Of a stretch of DNA of 64,000 nucleotides, positions 27,404-37,287 are shown one piece after another; the first letter of the stretch is position 1, and every line of letters begins with the position of its first letter. The stretch lies in contig NZ_BCRD01000001.1 of NCBI RefSeq assembly GCF_001552415.1, positions 310,001-374,000 of the forward strand. Direction: 5' to 3'. A program made the translations under genes and the position numbers. The notes under the pieces were generated by a model. That model did not search any database. It worked only from the letters and a program-made list of their open reading frames with translations, and was not told where the DNA came from. The DNA is from Corynebacterium xerosis NBRC 16721 = ATCC 373. Its GTDB lineage: Bacteria; Actinomycetota; Actinomycetes; Mycobacteriales; Mycobacteriaceae.

Positions 27404-29236
27404 ATGCGGGAGTACAGCACCGAAGCGCAGTACGCGGTCGGCGAGAAGGAAACGGTCGTCACCGCCATGCAGGAGCTGGTGGCCAAGCGTCCGAAGCTGG
27501 TCATGTTCACGCGTCCGAAGAACTTCGAATGGGTCAACGTCACGGCCCAGGAGTTCCACGACGAAGCCTTCGCCGTGGCCAAGGGCCTCATCGCCAACGG
27601 CGTCCAGAAGGGCGATCGCGTCGCGCTGCTGTCGGAGACCCGTTACGAGTGGAACCTGATCAACATCGCCATCTGGATGGCGGGCGCGACGATCGTGCCG
27701 ATCTACGGTTCCTCCTCCGCGGGCCAGATCCGCTGGATCATCGAGGATTCGGGTGCCGTCTTCGCCATCACCGAGGGCCGCCAGCACACCGAGCGGATGA
27801 AGAACCTGATCATTGACGACTCGGGCCACGCCCCGCTGTCGGAGTCCCCGACGCAGCTGCGCCGTGTGCTGGAGATCAACGCCGCCGCCGTGGACACCCT
27901 CATGTACGAGGGCCGCGACATCGACGACGCCGAGGTCCAGGACCGCATCGACGCGTCCACCTCCGCCGATCTCGCGTCGGTGATCTACACCTCCGGCACG
28001 ACCGGCCGCCCCAAGGGCTGCATGCTGGACCACAGCAACTGGCTGTCCGAGGTCCGCGCGATCCTGACCAACGACATCGGCGTCATCGCCCGCCCGGGCA
28101 ACCGCATCCTGACGTTCCTCCCGCTGGCCCACGTTCTGGCCAACGCCGTGTCGCTGGCCTCGATCGTCGGCGGTGCCACCCAGTCGCATTGGGCCGACAC
28201 CACTACGGTGACCCTGGAGTTCCAGCGTTCCCGCCCGCACCTGATCCTCGGCGTGCCGCGCGTGTTCGAGAAGGTCCGCGACTCCGCCCAGGCCGGTGCC
28301 AAGGAGAAGGGCGCCTTCGGCATGGCGCTGTTCGAGCGCGCCGAGGCCGCCGCCATCGAGTACTCGAAGGCCCTGGACACCCCGGCGGGTCCGTCGACCG
28401 CGCAGAAGCTGCGCTTGAAGATGTACGACAAGCTGCTCTTCGCCAAGATCAAGGCCGCCATGGGCGAGGCCGTGCAGTACACCATCTCCGGTGGTTCGGC
28501 GCTGTCGTCGGATCTGGGCCACTTCTTCCGCGGCCTGGGCGTCACGGTCTACGAGGGCTACGGGCTGACCGAGTCGACCGCCGCCATCACTGTGAACACC
28601 CCGACCGACCAGGTCATCGGCACCGTCGGTCGCCCCGTCGGCGGTTGCTCGGTGAAGATCGCCGACGACGGCGAGATCCTGCTCAAGGGCCCCGTGGTGT
28701 TCAAGGGCTACTGGCAGAACGACGAGGCCACGGAGAAGACCTTCGACGGCGAGTGGTTCAAGACCGGTGACCTCGGCGAGCTCGACGACACCGGCCACCT
28801 GCGGGTCACCGGCCGCAAGAAGGACCTCATCGTCACCGCCGGCGGCAAGAACGTCTCGCCCGGCCCGATGGAGGACCGCATGCGCTCGCACCCGCTGGTG
28901 TCGCAGGCCGTCGTCATCGGCGACGGTCGCCCGTTCATTTCGGTCCTGATCACCCTCGACGAGGAGGCCGTGGGCAAGTGGAAGGCCGAGCACAACGTGC
29001 CGGAGCAGACCACCGTGCGCGAGCTGGCCGCCAACGCCGTGCTGCGCGCCGAGATCCAGGACGCGGTCAACGCCGCCAACGAGCTGGTCTCGCACGCCGA
29101 GGCGATCAAGAAGTTCCACATCCTGCCGCGCGACCTCTCCGAGGAGGAGGGCGAGATGACCCCGACGATGAAGGTCAAGCGCAACATCGTCGTGGACAAG
29201 TTCGCCCGCGAGGTCGAGGACATGTACCACCGCTAG
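27404..29236 (+). CDS. fadD15: Long-chain fatty-acid-CoA ligase FadD15
   Basis: A 610-residue AMP-binding enzyme that activates fatty acids to acyl-CoA through an acyl-adenylate. P-loop VIYTSGTTGRPKGCMLDHS near residue 195, then YEGYGLTESTAAI near 385 and the hinge GELDDTGHLRVTGRKKDLI near 465. I choose ATG 27404 because M. tuberculosis FadD15 begins with the same MREYS; ATG 27374, ten codons earlier, is the alternative. AAGGAG lies twelve bases before the chosen start. A strong hairpin follows the gene. Confidence 0.93.
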   Translation: MREYSTEAQYAVGEKETVVTAMQELVAKRPKLVMFTRPKNFEWVNVTAQEFHDEAFAVAKGLIANGVQKGDRVALLSETRYEWNLINIAIWMAGATIVPIYGSSSAGQIRWIIEDSGAVFAITEGRQHTERMKNLIIDDSGHAPLSESPTQLRRVLEINAAAVDTLMYEGRDIDDAEVQDRIDASTSADLASVIYTSGTTGRPKGCMLDHSNWLSEVRAILTNDIGVIARPGNRILTFLPLAHVLANAVSLASIVGGATQSHWADTTTVTLEFQRSRPHLILGVPRVFEKVRDSAQAGAKEKGAFGMALFERAEAAAIEYSKALDTPAGPSTAQKLRLKMYDKLLFAKIKAAMGEAVQYTISGGSALSSDLGHFFRGLGVTVYEGYGLTESTAAITVNTPTDQVIGTVGRPVGGCSVKIADDGEILLKGPVVFKGYWQNDEATEKTFDGEWFKTGDLGELDDTGHLRVTGRKKDLIVTAGGKNVSPGPMEDRMRSHPLVSQAVVIGDGRPFISVLITLDEEAVGKWKAEHNVPEQTTVRELAANAVLRAEIQDAVNAANELVSHAEAIKKFHILPRDLSEEEGEMTPTMKVKRNIVVDKFAREVEDMYHR

Positions 29237-29298
29237 TCGCGCATCACCGTGAGCCACGGCACCGCGCCGTCTCGTGCGGCGGATCCGCGAATCGACGG

Positions 29299-29326
29299 GC
29301 CCGGCACTCCACATGGGGTGCCGGGC
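29299..29326 (+). terminator. fadD15 terminator hairpin
   Basis: GCCCGGCAC (29299-29307) and GTGCCGGGC (29318-29326) form a perfect nine-base stem 62 bases after the fadD15 stop, followed by TTGCTGCTTTGC. Confidence 0.7.
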
Positions 29327-29330
29327 TTGC

Positions 29331-29377
29331 TGCTTTGCGACGGCCGCCGTGGTTCTCGCGGCGGCCGTCGTCAAGCA
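29331..29377. repeat. Long hairpin built from two copies of the dispersed motif (copy b)
   Basis: TGCTTTGCGACGGCCGCC (29331-29348) pairs with GGCGGCCGTCGTCAAGCA (29360-29377) with two mismatches. Each arm ends in the dispersed motif (29332-29344 reversed, 29364-29376 forward). The remaining gene-free sequence up to 29558 has no other recognisable element. Confidence 0.7.
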
Positions 29378-29558
29378 ACAACCGAAACCACCCGCCGAGC
29401 CGGTGTCGCTCCACGGGCACCGGCCCCCGCACCCTTATGGTGGGGACGTTCGAGGTTGTCGGGGGAACGCGCAGGCGGCCCCGACGACCCGAGGAGACGG
29501 TCGGTGGAGCACCGGCCCCAGGCAGCCCGGCAGGGCACGACCGGCGAGGAGGACCGCG

Positions 29559-30227
29559 GTGGAGCATTACGACGCGCGCCTCCGGCTCCGGGAAATCACC
29601 CAGGAGCTCTACGACATCGGAGACGAGGTCGCAGAGCACATCGAGCACCTGGCCCAGGCCATCGCCGACGTCGACCGGGAACTGGTCGACGAATGCGTGC
29701 TGGAGCTGGCCGACATCGTCGACGAAGCCGTGGAAGACGCGCGTCCGCTGGTCGGCGAACTGGCCGGCCTGCGGCAGGCGTTCACCTCGGGCATTCGCCG
29801 CGGCGAGCTGGGGCCGATGCCGAACCGCCCGCCGGGGCCGGAGCCGAAGCCGGTCGACGTCGCCGAACTGTCGGCCATTCCCGCGCCTCTGCGCCACCCC
29901 GTCGCCGTGCCGACCGTGGCGCATGCGCTGCTGGCGCGGTCGGAAAGCACCGCCGCGTACCTGGAGGAACTCGCCGACTGGGTGTCGGCCGAGAACATCC
30001 GCGGCGTCGAGGTCCTCGGCTCCGTGCAGATCCCCGCCCTGTACGCACGCTGCGGCCGACGTGCGCTGAGTGCCGCCGCCGCATGGTGCGTGACGGTGCC
30101 CGAGACGCACCCGGCGGTGGCCAAGTCGCTGCGCGGGCGGCGTCCGCCGGCGTTCCTCATGGAGCGCATCCGCATCGACGAGGTCGTGCGCAAGGTCGCC
30201 CGCCGCCGCGCCGCGGAGCGCGTGTGA
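29559..30227 (+). CDS. Unknown helical protein coupled to hemW
   Basis: A 222-residue, largely alpha-helical, soluble protein. The first 100 residues are heptad-like and acidic (EITQELYDIGDEVAEHIEHL), and the C-terminus is basic (RKVARRRAAERV). GTG 29559 has AGGAGG seven bases upstream. The frame is open further upstream but has no better start. Its stop overlaps the hemW GTG (GTGA), so the two are co-translated. No family recognised; the coupling suggests a role linked to heme-protein maturation (inference). Confidence 0.7.
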   Translation: MEHYDARLRLREITQELYDIGDEVAEHIEHLAQAIADVDRELVDECVLELADIVDEAVEDARPLVGELAGLRQAFTSGIRRGELGPMPNRPPGPEPKPVDVAELSAIPAPLRHPVAVPTVAHALLARSESTAAYLEELADWVSAENIRGVEVLGSVQIPALYARCGRRALSAAAAWCVTVPETHPAVAKSLRGRRPPAFLMERIRIDEVVRKVARRRAAERV

Positions 30228-31387
30228 CGGCCCCCGCATTCGGCGTCTACCTGCACGTGCCGTTCTGCGCGACGCGGTGCGGGTACTGCGACTTCAACAC
30301 CTACACCGCCGGCGAGCTGGGGACGGGGGCGTCGACGGGAAGCTACCTCGACGCCATCGCGCGCGAACTGGAGTTGGGGGCGGAGTCCCTGGCGGCGGCG
30401 CATGCGGAGTCCGGCGAGGGCGCGGGAGTGCGGCCCGCCGAGACCGTGTTCATCGGCGGCGGCACCCCGTCGCTGCTCGGCGCGGACGGCCTGGCCCGGC
30501 TGCTCGACGGTGTCCGCGACACCTTCGGTCTGGCGCCCGGCGCGGAAGTGACCACCGAGTCGAACCCCGAATCGACGTCGCCGGAGTTCTTCGCAGGCAT
30601 CCGCGAGGCCGGTTTCACCCGCGTGAGCCTGGGCATGCAGTCCGTGGCACCGCACGTGCTGGCCACCCTCGACCGCGTGCACACGCCGGGCCGCCCGGTG
30701 GAGGCCGCCCGCGAGGCCCGCGCCGCCGGATTCGACCACGTCAACCTCGACCTCATCTACGGCACGCCGGGGGAGTCGATGTCCGACCTCGACGCGTCGC
30801 TGGAGGCGGCGCTGAGCGCGGGCGTCGACCACGTGTCGGCGTATTCGCTCATCGTCGAGGAGGGCACCGCCATGGCGCGCAAGGTCCGCCGCGGCGAGCT
30901 GCCCATGCCCGACGACGACGACCTCGCCGACCGCTACGAGCGCATCGACGCCGCCCTGCGCGGCGCCGGCTACGACTGGTACGAGGTCTCCAACTGGGCG
31001 AAGCCCGGCGGCGAGTGCCTGCACAACATGATCTACTGGCGCGACGGCGACTGGTGGGGCGCCGGCCCCGGCGCGCATTCGCACATCGGCGGCCGCCGTT
31101 TCCACAACGTCAAGCACCCGGCGCGCTACGCCTCGATCGTCTCCGGCGGGGAGCTGCCGATCCGGGACACCGAGTTGCTTTCCGACGATGACCGCCACAT
31201 CGAGAGGGTCATGCTTCGCCTCCGGCTGTCCGAGGGCATGCCGCAGTCCGATCTGCGCCCGGAGGAGATCGAGCGCGCCCGCGCCCAGGAGGCCGCGGGC
31301 ATGCTGACCCTCGCCGACGGCCGCGTGCGCCTGACCGATGCGGGTCGGCTGTTGGCCGACGCGATCATCGTCGACATCCTCAGCTGA
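30224..31387 (+). CDS. hemW: HemW, radical SAM heme chaperone (HemN-like)
   Basis: A 387-residue radical SAM protein. The 4Fe-4S motif CATRCGYCDFNTYTAG begins at about residue 16, followed by FIGGGTPSLL and ESNPES motifs, and the C-terminal HemN domain. It lacks the N-terminal extension of true coproporphyrinogen dehydrogenase HemN and matches HemW, which delivers heme to respiratory enzymes. GTG 30224 overlaps the upstream stop. It lies upstream of hrcA as in M. tuberculosis (Rv2388c region), with an MFS gene between. Confidence 0.9.
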   Translation: MTAPAFGVYLHVPFCATRCGYCDFNTYTAGELGTGASTGSYLDAIARELELGAESLAAAHAESGEGAGVRPAETVFIGGGTPSLLGADGLARLLDGVRDTFGLAPGAEVTTESNPESTSPEFFAGIREAGFTRVSLGMQSVAPHVLATLDRVHTPGRPVEAAREARAAGFDHVNLDLIYGTPGESMSDLDASLEAALSAGVDHVSAYSLIVEEGTAMARKVRRGELPMPDDDDLADRYERIDAALRGAGYDWYEVSNWAKPGGECLHNMIYWRDGDWWGAGPGAHSHIGGRRFHNVKHPARYASIVSGGELPIRDTELLSDDDRHIERVMLRLRLSEGMPQSDLRPEEIERARAQEAAGMLTLADGRVRLTDAGRLLADAIIVDILS

Positions 31388-31430
31388 GCCGCCGGGCGTG
31401 CCGCAGCCGCCCGGGACTATGGTCCCCGTC

Positions 31431-32783
31431 ATGAACCATCTTTCTTCCGGCCAGGTGCCGCAGGCGACGCGCACCCGGGTGATCGTTGTGCTCGTCCTGG
31501 GCCAGATGCTCGGCGGCCTCGGCGTCGGCTCGGCGGTCAGCGTCGGCGCGTTGATGATGGCCGAGGTCTCCGGGTCCCCGGAGCTGTCCGGCATGGCGGC
31601 GACCCTGAGCACCCTCGGCGCGGCGATCGCCTCGGTGCCGCTGGCCCGGTTGGCCATCGCCAAGGGCCGAGGGGTGTCCCTGGCCACGGGGTCGGCCCTG
31701 GCCGCCATCGGCGCCGCCACGGCGACCATCGCCGCGGCGATCGGCGAGACGGCCCTGCTGATGCCGGGCATGCTCGTCCTCGGCGTCGGGTCGGCCGTCG
31801 GATTCCAGGCCCGGTTCGCCGCCGCCGACGCCGCGCTGCCGCACCGCCGCGGCCTGATGCTCTCGGCGGTGATGTGGTCGACGACGGTCGGCGCGGTCAC
31901 CGGACCGCTGCTGCTGGCGCCGTCGGGTGGGCCTGCCAGGGCGCTGGGGCTGCCGGAGCTGACCGGCCCCTTCCTGATCACGATCATCGCGCAGCTGCTG
32001 GCCACGGCCCTGTACGCCGTGATGCTCCGGCCGGATCCACTGGAAATCGCCCGCCTGACGGATGCGGGGGAGACCCGGAAGGTCGAGAAGGTCGAGGAGG
32101 CCGAGGAGCCCGCGTCGGCGAGCGCCGCCGCGTCCGTGACCGAGAGCGCCGCCGAGCCCGCCACCGGGACCGGCGAGGAGCTCGCATCGGCGGGCATGCG
32201 CCGGCCGGAAGGCAAGGCTCTGGTCATCGCAGGCCAGGCCACGGTGGCGGTGGCGCACTTCGTCATGGTCACGCTGATGTCCATGGCCCCGCTGCACATG
32301 ACCGGCCACCATGCGTCGCTGTCGCTCGTCGGCGTGATCATGAGCCTCCACATCGCCGGCATGTGGGCGCTGTCCCCGGTCTTCGGCTGGGCGTCCGACC
32401 GCTTCGGATCGGCCGCCACGATCCTCGTCGGCCAGGGGCTGTTCGTTGTGTCCGCGGTGCTCATCTGGTTGAGTCGGGGCGACATGCTGTTCATCGCGCT
32501 GTCGCTGCTCGCCCTCGGAGTGGGCTGGTCGGCGTCCGTCGTCGGCGGCTCGGCCGCGGTGACCAAGGCGACCCCGCAGCCCGCCCGTGCGGCGGTGCAG
32601 GGCCGCACGGACCTGGGCATGAACCTCGCCGGAGTCGTCGGCGGGCTCACCGGCGGACCGTTGCTCGTGGCCATCGGCTACTCCGGGCTCGCCGCCGTGG
32701 CCATGGTGCCGGTGGTCGTCATCGTCGTCACGCAATTGACGGTGACCGCCCGCCGGGCCGGAACTGCCCGCCCCCGCGGGTAG
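31431..32783 (+). CDS. MFS transporter
   Basis: A 450-residue, twelve-helix major facilitator. N-half helices begin with [18 protein letters not shown] and include [12 protein letters not shown], the loop-2 region. A 60-residue charged Ala/Glu loop (about residues 208-260) joins the halves; the C-half has [11 protein letters not shown]. The substrate is unknown (drug efflux type). ATG 31431 is preceded by TATGGT at 31418-31423 and seven bases, and has no Shine-Dalgarno: probably leaderless and therefore a separate unit from hemW, which ends 43 bases upstream. Confidence 0.85.
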   Translation: MNHLSSGQVPQATRTRVIVVLVLGQMLGGLGVGSAVSVGALMMAEVSGSPELSGMAATLSTLGAAIASVPLARLAIAKGRGVSLATGSALAAIGAATATIAAAIGETALLMPGMLVLGVGSAVGFQARFAAADAALPHRRGLMLSAVMWSTTVGAVTGPLLLAPSGGPARALGLPELTGPFLITIIAQLLATALYAVMLRPDPLEIARLTDAGETRKVEKVEEAEEPASASAAASVTESAAEPATGTGEELASAGMRRPEGKALVIAGQATVAVAHFVMVTLMSMAPLHMTGHHASLSLVGVIMSLHIAGMWALSPVFGWASDRFGSAATILVGQGLFVVSAVLIWLSRGDMLFIALSLLALGVGWSASVVGGSAAVTKATPQPARAAVQGRTDLGMNLAGVVGGLTGGPLLVAIGYSGLAAVAMVPVVVIVVTQLTVTARRAGTARPRG

Positions 32784-32838
32784 ACTCGTCCGACGAACGC
32801 CGCCGCCCGCCCCGGCGACGCCCGGACGCGGCGGCCGA

Positions 32839-32910
32839 GAGTATCCGGGTACGCGAGTATCCGGGTGCGCGATCACCCGCGTACATGAGAATCCGAGCAC
32901 GCGAGCACCC
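32839..32910 (+). repeat. 16-bp period degenerate tandem repeat before hrcA
   Basis: Units start at 32839, 32855, 32871, 32887 and 32903 (last partial). Units one and two are GAGTATCCGGGTACGC and the same with one change (GTGCGC). Unit three is GATCACCCGCGTACAT and unit four GAGAATCCGAGCACGC. The array ends at the GAAGGAG ribosome-binding site of hrcA. It occupies most of the 145-base leader. Confidence 0.75.
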
Positions 32911-32928
32911 GAAGGAGTGGAGCGACCG

Positions 32929-33963
32929 ATGTCCAGCCAGACCGAACTGCGCCGCCGCGAGGTGCTGCGCGCGATCGTCGCCGATTACGTCGCGTCGCAG
33001 GAGCCGGTGGGCTCGAAGGCGCTCGTCGACAAGCACAATCTCGGCGTGTCCTCGGCGACCATCCGCAATGACATGGCCGTGCTGGAGGCCGAAGGGTTCA
33101 TCACCCAGGAGCACGCGTCGTCGGGGCGCATTCCCACGGAGAAGGGCTATCGCCTGTTCGTGGACTCGATCTCGCAGGTCAAGCCGCTGTCGAAGGCGGA
33201 GCACCGGGCGATCCTCGAATTCCTCGAAGGCGGCGTCGACCTGGAGGACGTGCTGCGCCGGTCGGTGCAGCTGCTCAGCCAGCTCACCCGTCAGGTCGCC
33301 GTCGTCCAGTTGCCGACGCTGCAGTCGTCGCGGGTGCGGCACTGCGAGGTCGTGCAGTTGGCCGACGTGCGCCTGCTGCTGGTGATCATCACCGACACCG
33401 GCCGCGTCGAGCAGCGCAACGTCGAGCTCGCCGCGCCCATCGACCCGAACCAGGTGCCGCCGCTGCGCGACATGCTCAACCGGACCATGGCGGGCAAGAC
33501 ACTGTCCGACGCCTCGGCGTCGATCGCGGACCTGGCGGCCAACGCGCCCGCCGACGTGCGCGACGTGGTGATCAGGTGCTCGGCGGTCATCATCGAATCC
33601 CTCATCGACCGGCCGAACGACCGCCTGATCCTCGCGGGCGCGTCGAACCTCACGCGCTCCGGCCTGCACGGGCGCCTGCCGTCGACGCTGCCGACGGTGC
33701 TCGACGCGCTGGAGGAGCAGGTCGTGGTGCTCAAGCTGCTGTCCGCCGTCCAGGACCTCCACCAGGTGCGAGTGTCCATCGGCGACGAGAACGAGGACGA
33801 GGAGCTGCGCGGCACGTCGGTGGTCTCCACCGGGTACGGCACGTCGGGCGCGATCCTCGGCGGGCTCGGCGTCGTCGGCCCGACCTACATGGACTATCCG
33901 GGAACAATCGCGTCCGTCGCGGCCGTTGCACAGTACGTCGGCCGGGTGCTGGGTGACGGGTGA
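32929..33963 (+). CDS. hrcA: Heat-inducible transcription repressor HrcA
   Basis: A 344-residue repressor of chaperonin genes that binds CIRCE elements. The winged-helix part has [20 protein letters not shown] (about 35-54) and [16 protein letters not shown], then the HrcA domain with [22 protein letters not shown] 32929 has GAAGGAG (32911-32917); GTG 32917 overlaps that site and is less likely. Followed by dnaJ as in M. tuberculosis (Rv2374c-Rv2373c). I found no CIRCE sequence (TTAGCACTC) next to hrcA or dnaJ here, so targets are elsewhere. Confidence 0.95.
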   Translation: MSSQTELRRREVLRAIVADYVASQEPVGSKALVDKHNLGVSSATIRNDMAVLEAEGFITQEHASSGRIPTEKGYRLFVDSISQVKPLSKAEHRAILEFLEGGVDLEDVLRRSVQLLSQLTRQVAVVQLPTLQSSRVRHCEVVQLADVRLLLVIITDTGRVEQRNVELAAPIDPNQVPPLRDMLNRTMAGKTLSDASASIADLAANAPADVRDVVIRCSAVIIESLIDRPNDRLILAGASNLTRSGLHGRLPSTLPTVLDALEEQVVVLKLLSAVQDLHQVRVSIGDENEDEELRGTSVVSTGYGTSGAILGGLGVVGPTYMDYPGTIASVAAVAQYVGRVLGDG

Positions 33964-34039
33964 GCGCCCGCGCGCTGGTACATTCTTCCGACGGTTCAAA
34001 CATGTGATTTTCGACAGATGCGTAAGGAAGTAACTGACG

Positions 34040-35185
34040 TTGGCTCGTGACTACTACGGCATCCTCGGCGTGTCCAAGGACGCCTCCGACGCGGAGATCA
34101 AGAAGGCCTACCGCAAGCTCGCGCTGAAGTACCACCCGGACCGCAATCCGGATGACGAGGAAGCGGCGGAGAAGTTCCGCGAGGCGTCGGTGGCCCACGA
34201 GGTGCTGTCCGACCCGGAGAAGCGCCGCATCGTCGACCTCGGCGGCGACCCGATGGATCAGGGTGGCGGCGCCGGCGGTTACGGCGGCGGTTTCGGCGGA
34301 TTCGGGGGCGGCGGCCTCGGCGACGTCTTCGAGGCGTTCTTCGGCGGCGCCGGCGGCGGCCAGCGGCAGCGGCGCTCCCGCGTCCAGCCGGGCTCGGACG
34401 CGCTGCTGCGCATTTCGCTCGGCCTGGACGAGTGCTTCACCGGCGTGCGCAAGCCGATCACCGTGGACACGGCCATCCTCTGCGACGTTTGCGAGGGCAC
34501 CGGCTCCAAGTCGAAGGCCAAGCCGAAGGTCTGCGGCGATTGCAACGGCACCGGCGAGATCCAGCAGGTTCAGCGCTCCTTCCTGGGCAACGTCATGACG
34601 TCGCGGCCCTGTGGCCGCTGCCAGGGCACCGGCGAGATCATCGTCGACCCCTGCAACAACTGCGGCGGCGACGGCCGCGTGAAGTCGCGCCGCGACCTGA
34701 CCGTCAACGTCCCGGCGGGCATTGCCGACGGCATGCGCATCCGCATGGCCGGCCAGGGCGAGGTCGGCCCGGGAGGCGGCCCGGCCGGCGACCTCTACGT
34801 CGAGGTCCACGCCGAGCCGCACCCGGTGTTCACCCGCGAGGGCGACGACCTGCACGTCACCATCCACGTCCCCATGGTCGACGCGGCCCTGGGCACGTCG
34901 CTGGACGTCGAGGACCTGGTCGGCGAGAAGATCACCGTCGGCGTCGAGCCGGGCACGCAGCCGGCCCAGTCGATGCGCGTCGAGGGCCGCGGCATGCCGC
35001 GCCTGCGCGGCGAAGGCGCCGGTGACCTCATCGCCCACGTCGACGTCACCGTGCCCACGAAGCTCGACGGCAAGTCGCGCGAGATGCTGGAGAAGCTCCG
35101 CGACCACCGCGACGAGGGCACCCGCGTCGCCGAGGGGCAGGCCGCGGACCGCGGCTTCTTCTCCCGATTCCGCGGCCGCCGCTAG
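34040..35185 (+). CDS. dnaJ: Chaperone DnaJ (DnaJ2)
   Basis: A 381-residue type-I J-protein. J domain with KYHPDRNPD (HPD at about 35), then a Gly/Phe region ([12 protein letters not shown]), four zinc-finger repeats ([32 protein letters not shown]; residues about 150-215) and the C-terminal substrate domain. The start is a TTG at 34040 followed at once by [11 protein letters not shown], with AAGGAAG fifteen bases upstream. Works with DnaK. TACATT near 33978 may be its -10. Confidence 0.96.
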   Translation: MARDYYGILGVSKDASDAEIKKAYRKLALKYHPDRNPDDEEAAEKFREASVAHEVLSDPEKRRIVDLGGDPMDQGGGAGGYGGGFGGFGGGGLGDVFEAFFGGAGGGQRQRRSRVQPGSDALLRISLGLDECFTGVRKPITVDTAILCDVCEGTGSKSKAKPKVCGDCNGTGEIQQVQRSFLGNVMTSRPCGRCQGTGEIIVDPCNNCGGDGRVKSRRDLTVNVPAGIADGMRIRMAGQGEVGPGGGPAGDLYVEVHAEPHPVFTREGDDLHVTIHVPMVDAALGTSLDVEDLVGEKITVGVEPGTQPAQSMRVEGRGMPRLRGEGAGDLIAHVDVTVPTKLDGKSREMLEKLRDHRDEGTRVAEGQAADRGFFSRFRGRR

Positions 35186-35259
35186 ACACGCACAGCTGGA
35201 CCTCGTACAGCCAAACACTGCACCGCTGGACCACCGCACCGCCGACGATCAGGAGAGCC

Positions 35260-36018
35260 ATGGGCCTGCCCGTATTCCTCGCCGACTTCGGCGTAGCCCT
35301 GCCCGCACCAGGCACCGGGATCACCCTCGACGGCCCCGAAGCCAAGCACGTCAAGGTGCAGCGCCTGGCCGCCGGCGACGAGGTCTTCCTCGTGGACGGT
35401 TCGGGCCGGCGGGCCCATGCCCGCATTTCGCTTGCCGACGGCTCCCGCGTGACATGCGACGTCCTGTCCGCAAATGATGATGACCGGCCCACGCCGCACG
35501 TCACCGTCGTGCAGGCCCTGCCGAAGTCGGACCGCGCCGAATTGGCCGTGGACCTGATGACGGAGGCCGGTGTCGACGCCATCGTCCCCTGGTCGGCGCG
35601 CCGGTGCGTGGCCAAGTGGACCGGGCCGAAGGCGGCGAAGGCCCGCGACAAGTGGGCGGCCACCGCCCGCGAGGCCGCCAAGCAGGCCCGCCGCTCGTGG
35701 ATTCCGCCGGTGGCGGAGCTGCATTCCGGCAAGGACGTCGCCGCGCTGATCGAGGATGTCGTCGGCCGCGGGGGAGTCGCCGCCGTCCTCCACGAGGCCG
35801 AGCACCGGCCCTTCGCCGAGGTCGCCGCGGCCGCGGTCGACGCCGCCGAGATCGTGTTCGTCGTGGGCCCCGAAGGCGGCGTCGACGACGAGGAGATCGA
35901 GCTGTTCCGCGCCGCCGGGGCGGTCCCCGTGGTCCTGGGCCCGACGGTCTTGCGCACGGCCCTGGCCGGTGCCGCCGCCACGTCGGCCCTCGGCCCCCTG
36001 ACGCGACGCTGGGGCTGA
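35260..36018 (+). CDS. rsmE: 16S rRNA m3U1498 methyltransferase RsmE
   Basis: A 252-residue SPOUT-class methyltransferase acting on U1498 of 16S rRNA. N-terminal PUA-like part with GPEAKHVKVQRLAAGDEVFL, then VQALPKSDRAELAVD, and the knot region FVVGPEGGVDDEEIELF and GPTVLRTALAGAAA. ATG 35260 follows AGGAGA. In M. tuberculosis the homologue also follows dnaJ2. Its TGA overlaps a CTG that is the likely start of the next gene. Confidence 0.93.
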   Translation: MGLPVFLADFGVALPAPGTGITLDGPEAKHVKVQRLAAGDEVFLVDGSGRRAHARISLADGSRVTCDVLSANDDDRPTPHVTVVQALPKSDRAELAVDLMTEAGVDAIVPWSARRCVAKWTGPKAAKARDKWAATAREAAKQARRSWIPPVAELHSGKDVAALIEDVVGRGGVAAVLHEAEHRPFAEVAAAAVDAAEIVFVVGPEGGVDDEEIELFRAAGAVPVVLGPTVLRTALAGAAATSALGPLTRRWG

Positions 36019-37106
36019 GCGGAATCCGCGCGGCCATTGCCTTTCTCGTTCCCTGGCTGCTGTGCGCGGCCGGCGGGGCAGTCGCGGCGTGGGCGGGGGT
36101 TCCCGCCGGGTGGCTCGTCGGGGCGATGGTCGTTGCCGTGGTGCTGTCCCTGGTCGCCGGTGGCCGCGCCGCACCCGACGTGGGGTGGACCCGCCCGTGG
36201 CCGAACCGGTTCGGGCAGACGGTCATCGCGTTGCTCGCGGTCGGCCCTGTTGCCCAATCCCAGGCGGGCGAGTTGTTGGCGGGCTTGCCGCTGGCGCTGC
36301 TGATCACCGTGGCGTCGATGCTGGTGGCCTTCGGTGCCTCGACCCTGCTGCACCGGCGTGCCGGAGTCGATCGCGCCACCTCGGTGGTGGCGACGTTGCC
36401 GGGAGGGGCGTCGCTCATGCTCGCGCTGGCCCGGGAAGCCGGCGCCGACGAGAAATTCGTCGTCTTCGCCCAGTACCTGCGCCTGCTCATCGTGTCGCTC
36501 AGCTTGCCCCTGGTCGTGCTGCTTCTCGACGGCCCCGCCTCGGAGGAAACGACCGCAGCGTCGGGCGCAGCGCACACGGGAACCTGGGAGCACTGGGCGG
36601 GGGGCTGGTCCAGCTGGGCGATGATCCTCGCCGCGATGGGCCTGGGGGCGGTCGTCGCAAAGCTGATCCCGCGGTTTCCCGCGCCATTCCTCATCCCGGC
36701 CATCCTCGCCGGCGCCGCGGCCGCGCTGATCTGGCCCGACGTCGTCCCCGACATGCCGCAGGCGGCCATCGCCGCAGCATTCATCGTGCTGGGCACGGCG
36801 GCGGGCTCGGGAATGAACGGCGAGAACATCGCCGAGTTCCGACGGTCGCTGCCGTACATCCTGGTAGGCGTCGGAATGCTGATGGCGGCCATGGCGGCCT
36901 GCGCCTGGGCGATGTGGGGGCTCGGCATCGCCGGCGGCGTCGACGCCTACCTGGCCACGGCACCCGGGGCCAGCGAACCGGTCTTCGGGTTCGTCGCCGA
37001 GCGCGGCGGCGCGGGCCTGGTGGTGGTGATGCACGTCGTCCGCATCATCACGGTGGCCGTCGCCGCGCCGTCGGTGCCCCGCATCCTCCGGAGATTCACG
37101 GCGTGA
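36015..37106 (+). CDS. AbrB-family membrane protein, probable CTG start
   Basis: A polytopic protein of about 363 residues of the AbrB (PF05145) family, sometimes called ammonia monooxygenase-like membrane regulators. Repeats of the family show as GGAVAAWAGVPAGWLVGAM, ATSVVATLPGGASLMLAL and GFVAERGGAGLVVVMHVVR. No ATG, GTG or TTG occurs in frame near the beginning of the conserved domain. The codon CTG at 36015-36017 overlaps the rsmE stop in CTGA and fits the coupled-start pattern seen elsewhere here. The first in-frame GTG lies about 40 codons inside the domain. Function is unknown. Confidence 0.75.
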   Translation: MSGIRAAIAFLVPWLLCAAGGAVAAWAGVPAGWLVGAMVVAVVLSLVAGGRAAPDVGWTRPWPNRFGQTVIALLAVGPVAQSQAGELLAGLPLALLITVASMLVAFGASTLLHRRAGVDRATSVVATLPGGASLMLALAREAGADEKFVVFAQYLRLLIVSLSLPLVVLLLDGPASEETTAASGAAHTGTWEHWAGGWSSWAMILAAMGLGAVVAKLIPRFPAPFLIPAILAGAAAALIWPDVVPDMPQAAIAAAFIVLGTAAGSGMNGENIAEFRRSLPYILVGVGMLMAAMAACAWAMWGLGIAGGVDAYLATAPGASEPVFGFVAERGGAGLVVVMHVVRIITVAVAAPSVPRILRRFTA

Positions 37107-37139
37107 GCCAACCGGCGGCGTGGCGGGTTCCCGCGCCGG

Positions 37140-37152
37140 GACGTCGTCAAGC
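37140..37152 (+). repeat. Dispersed 13-bp motif, copy c
   Basis: GACGTCGTCAAGC directly follows a small hairpin TCCCG-CGC-CGGGA (37129-37141), 34 bases after the AbrB-gene stop. Confidence 0.5.
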
Positions 37153-37206
37153 GGCACCCAGCCGGGCCCGGGGAGCGCCGGTGCACGCCCGATCCGGGCG
37201 ACGACC

Positions 37207-37212
37207 TAAGAT
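37207..37212 (+). promoter_or_regulatory. Possible -10 of phoH
   Basis: TAAGAT at 37207-37212 is the clearest TANNNT in the 181-base gap, 76 bases before the GTG start of phoH. No clear -35. Confidence 0.35.
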
Positions 37213-37287
37213 CGTGGCAAACCCGGTGACACCGGGACACCGCCGCGGAGCACGCGGCCACGCGAAGGAAACGAGGATTCACCCGGC

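Noticed and set aside
29609..32674. A 1021-codon open frame on the minus strand
   Set aside because: It is antisense to the unknown helical protein, hemW and the MFS gene; high GC keeps antisense frames open. Its translation is low-complexity and matches no family.
33964..34039. CIRCE element before dnaJ
   Set aside because: No TTAGCACTC/GAGTGCTAA arms are present.
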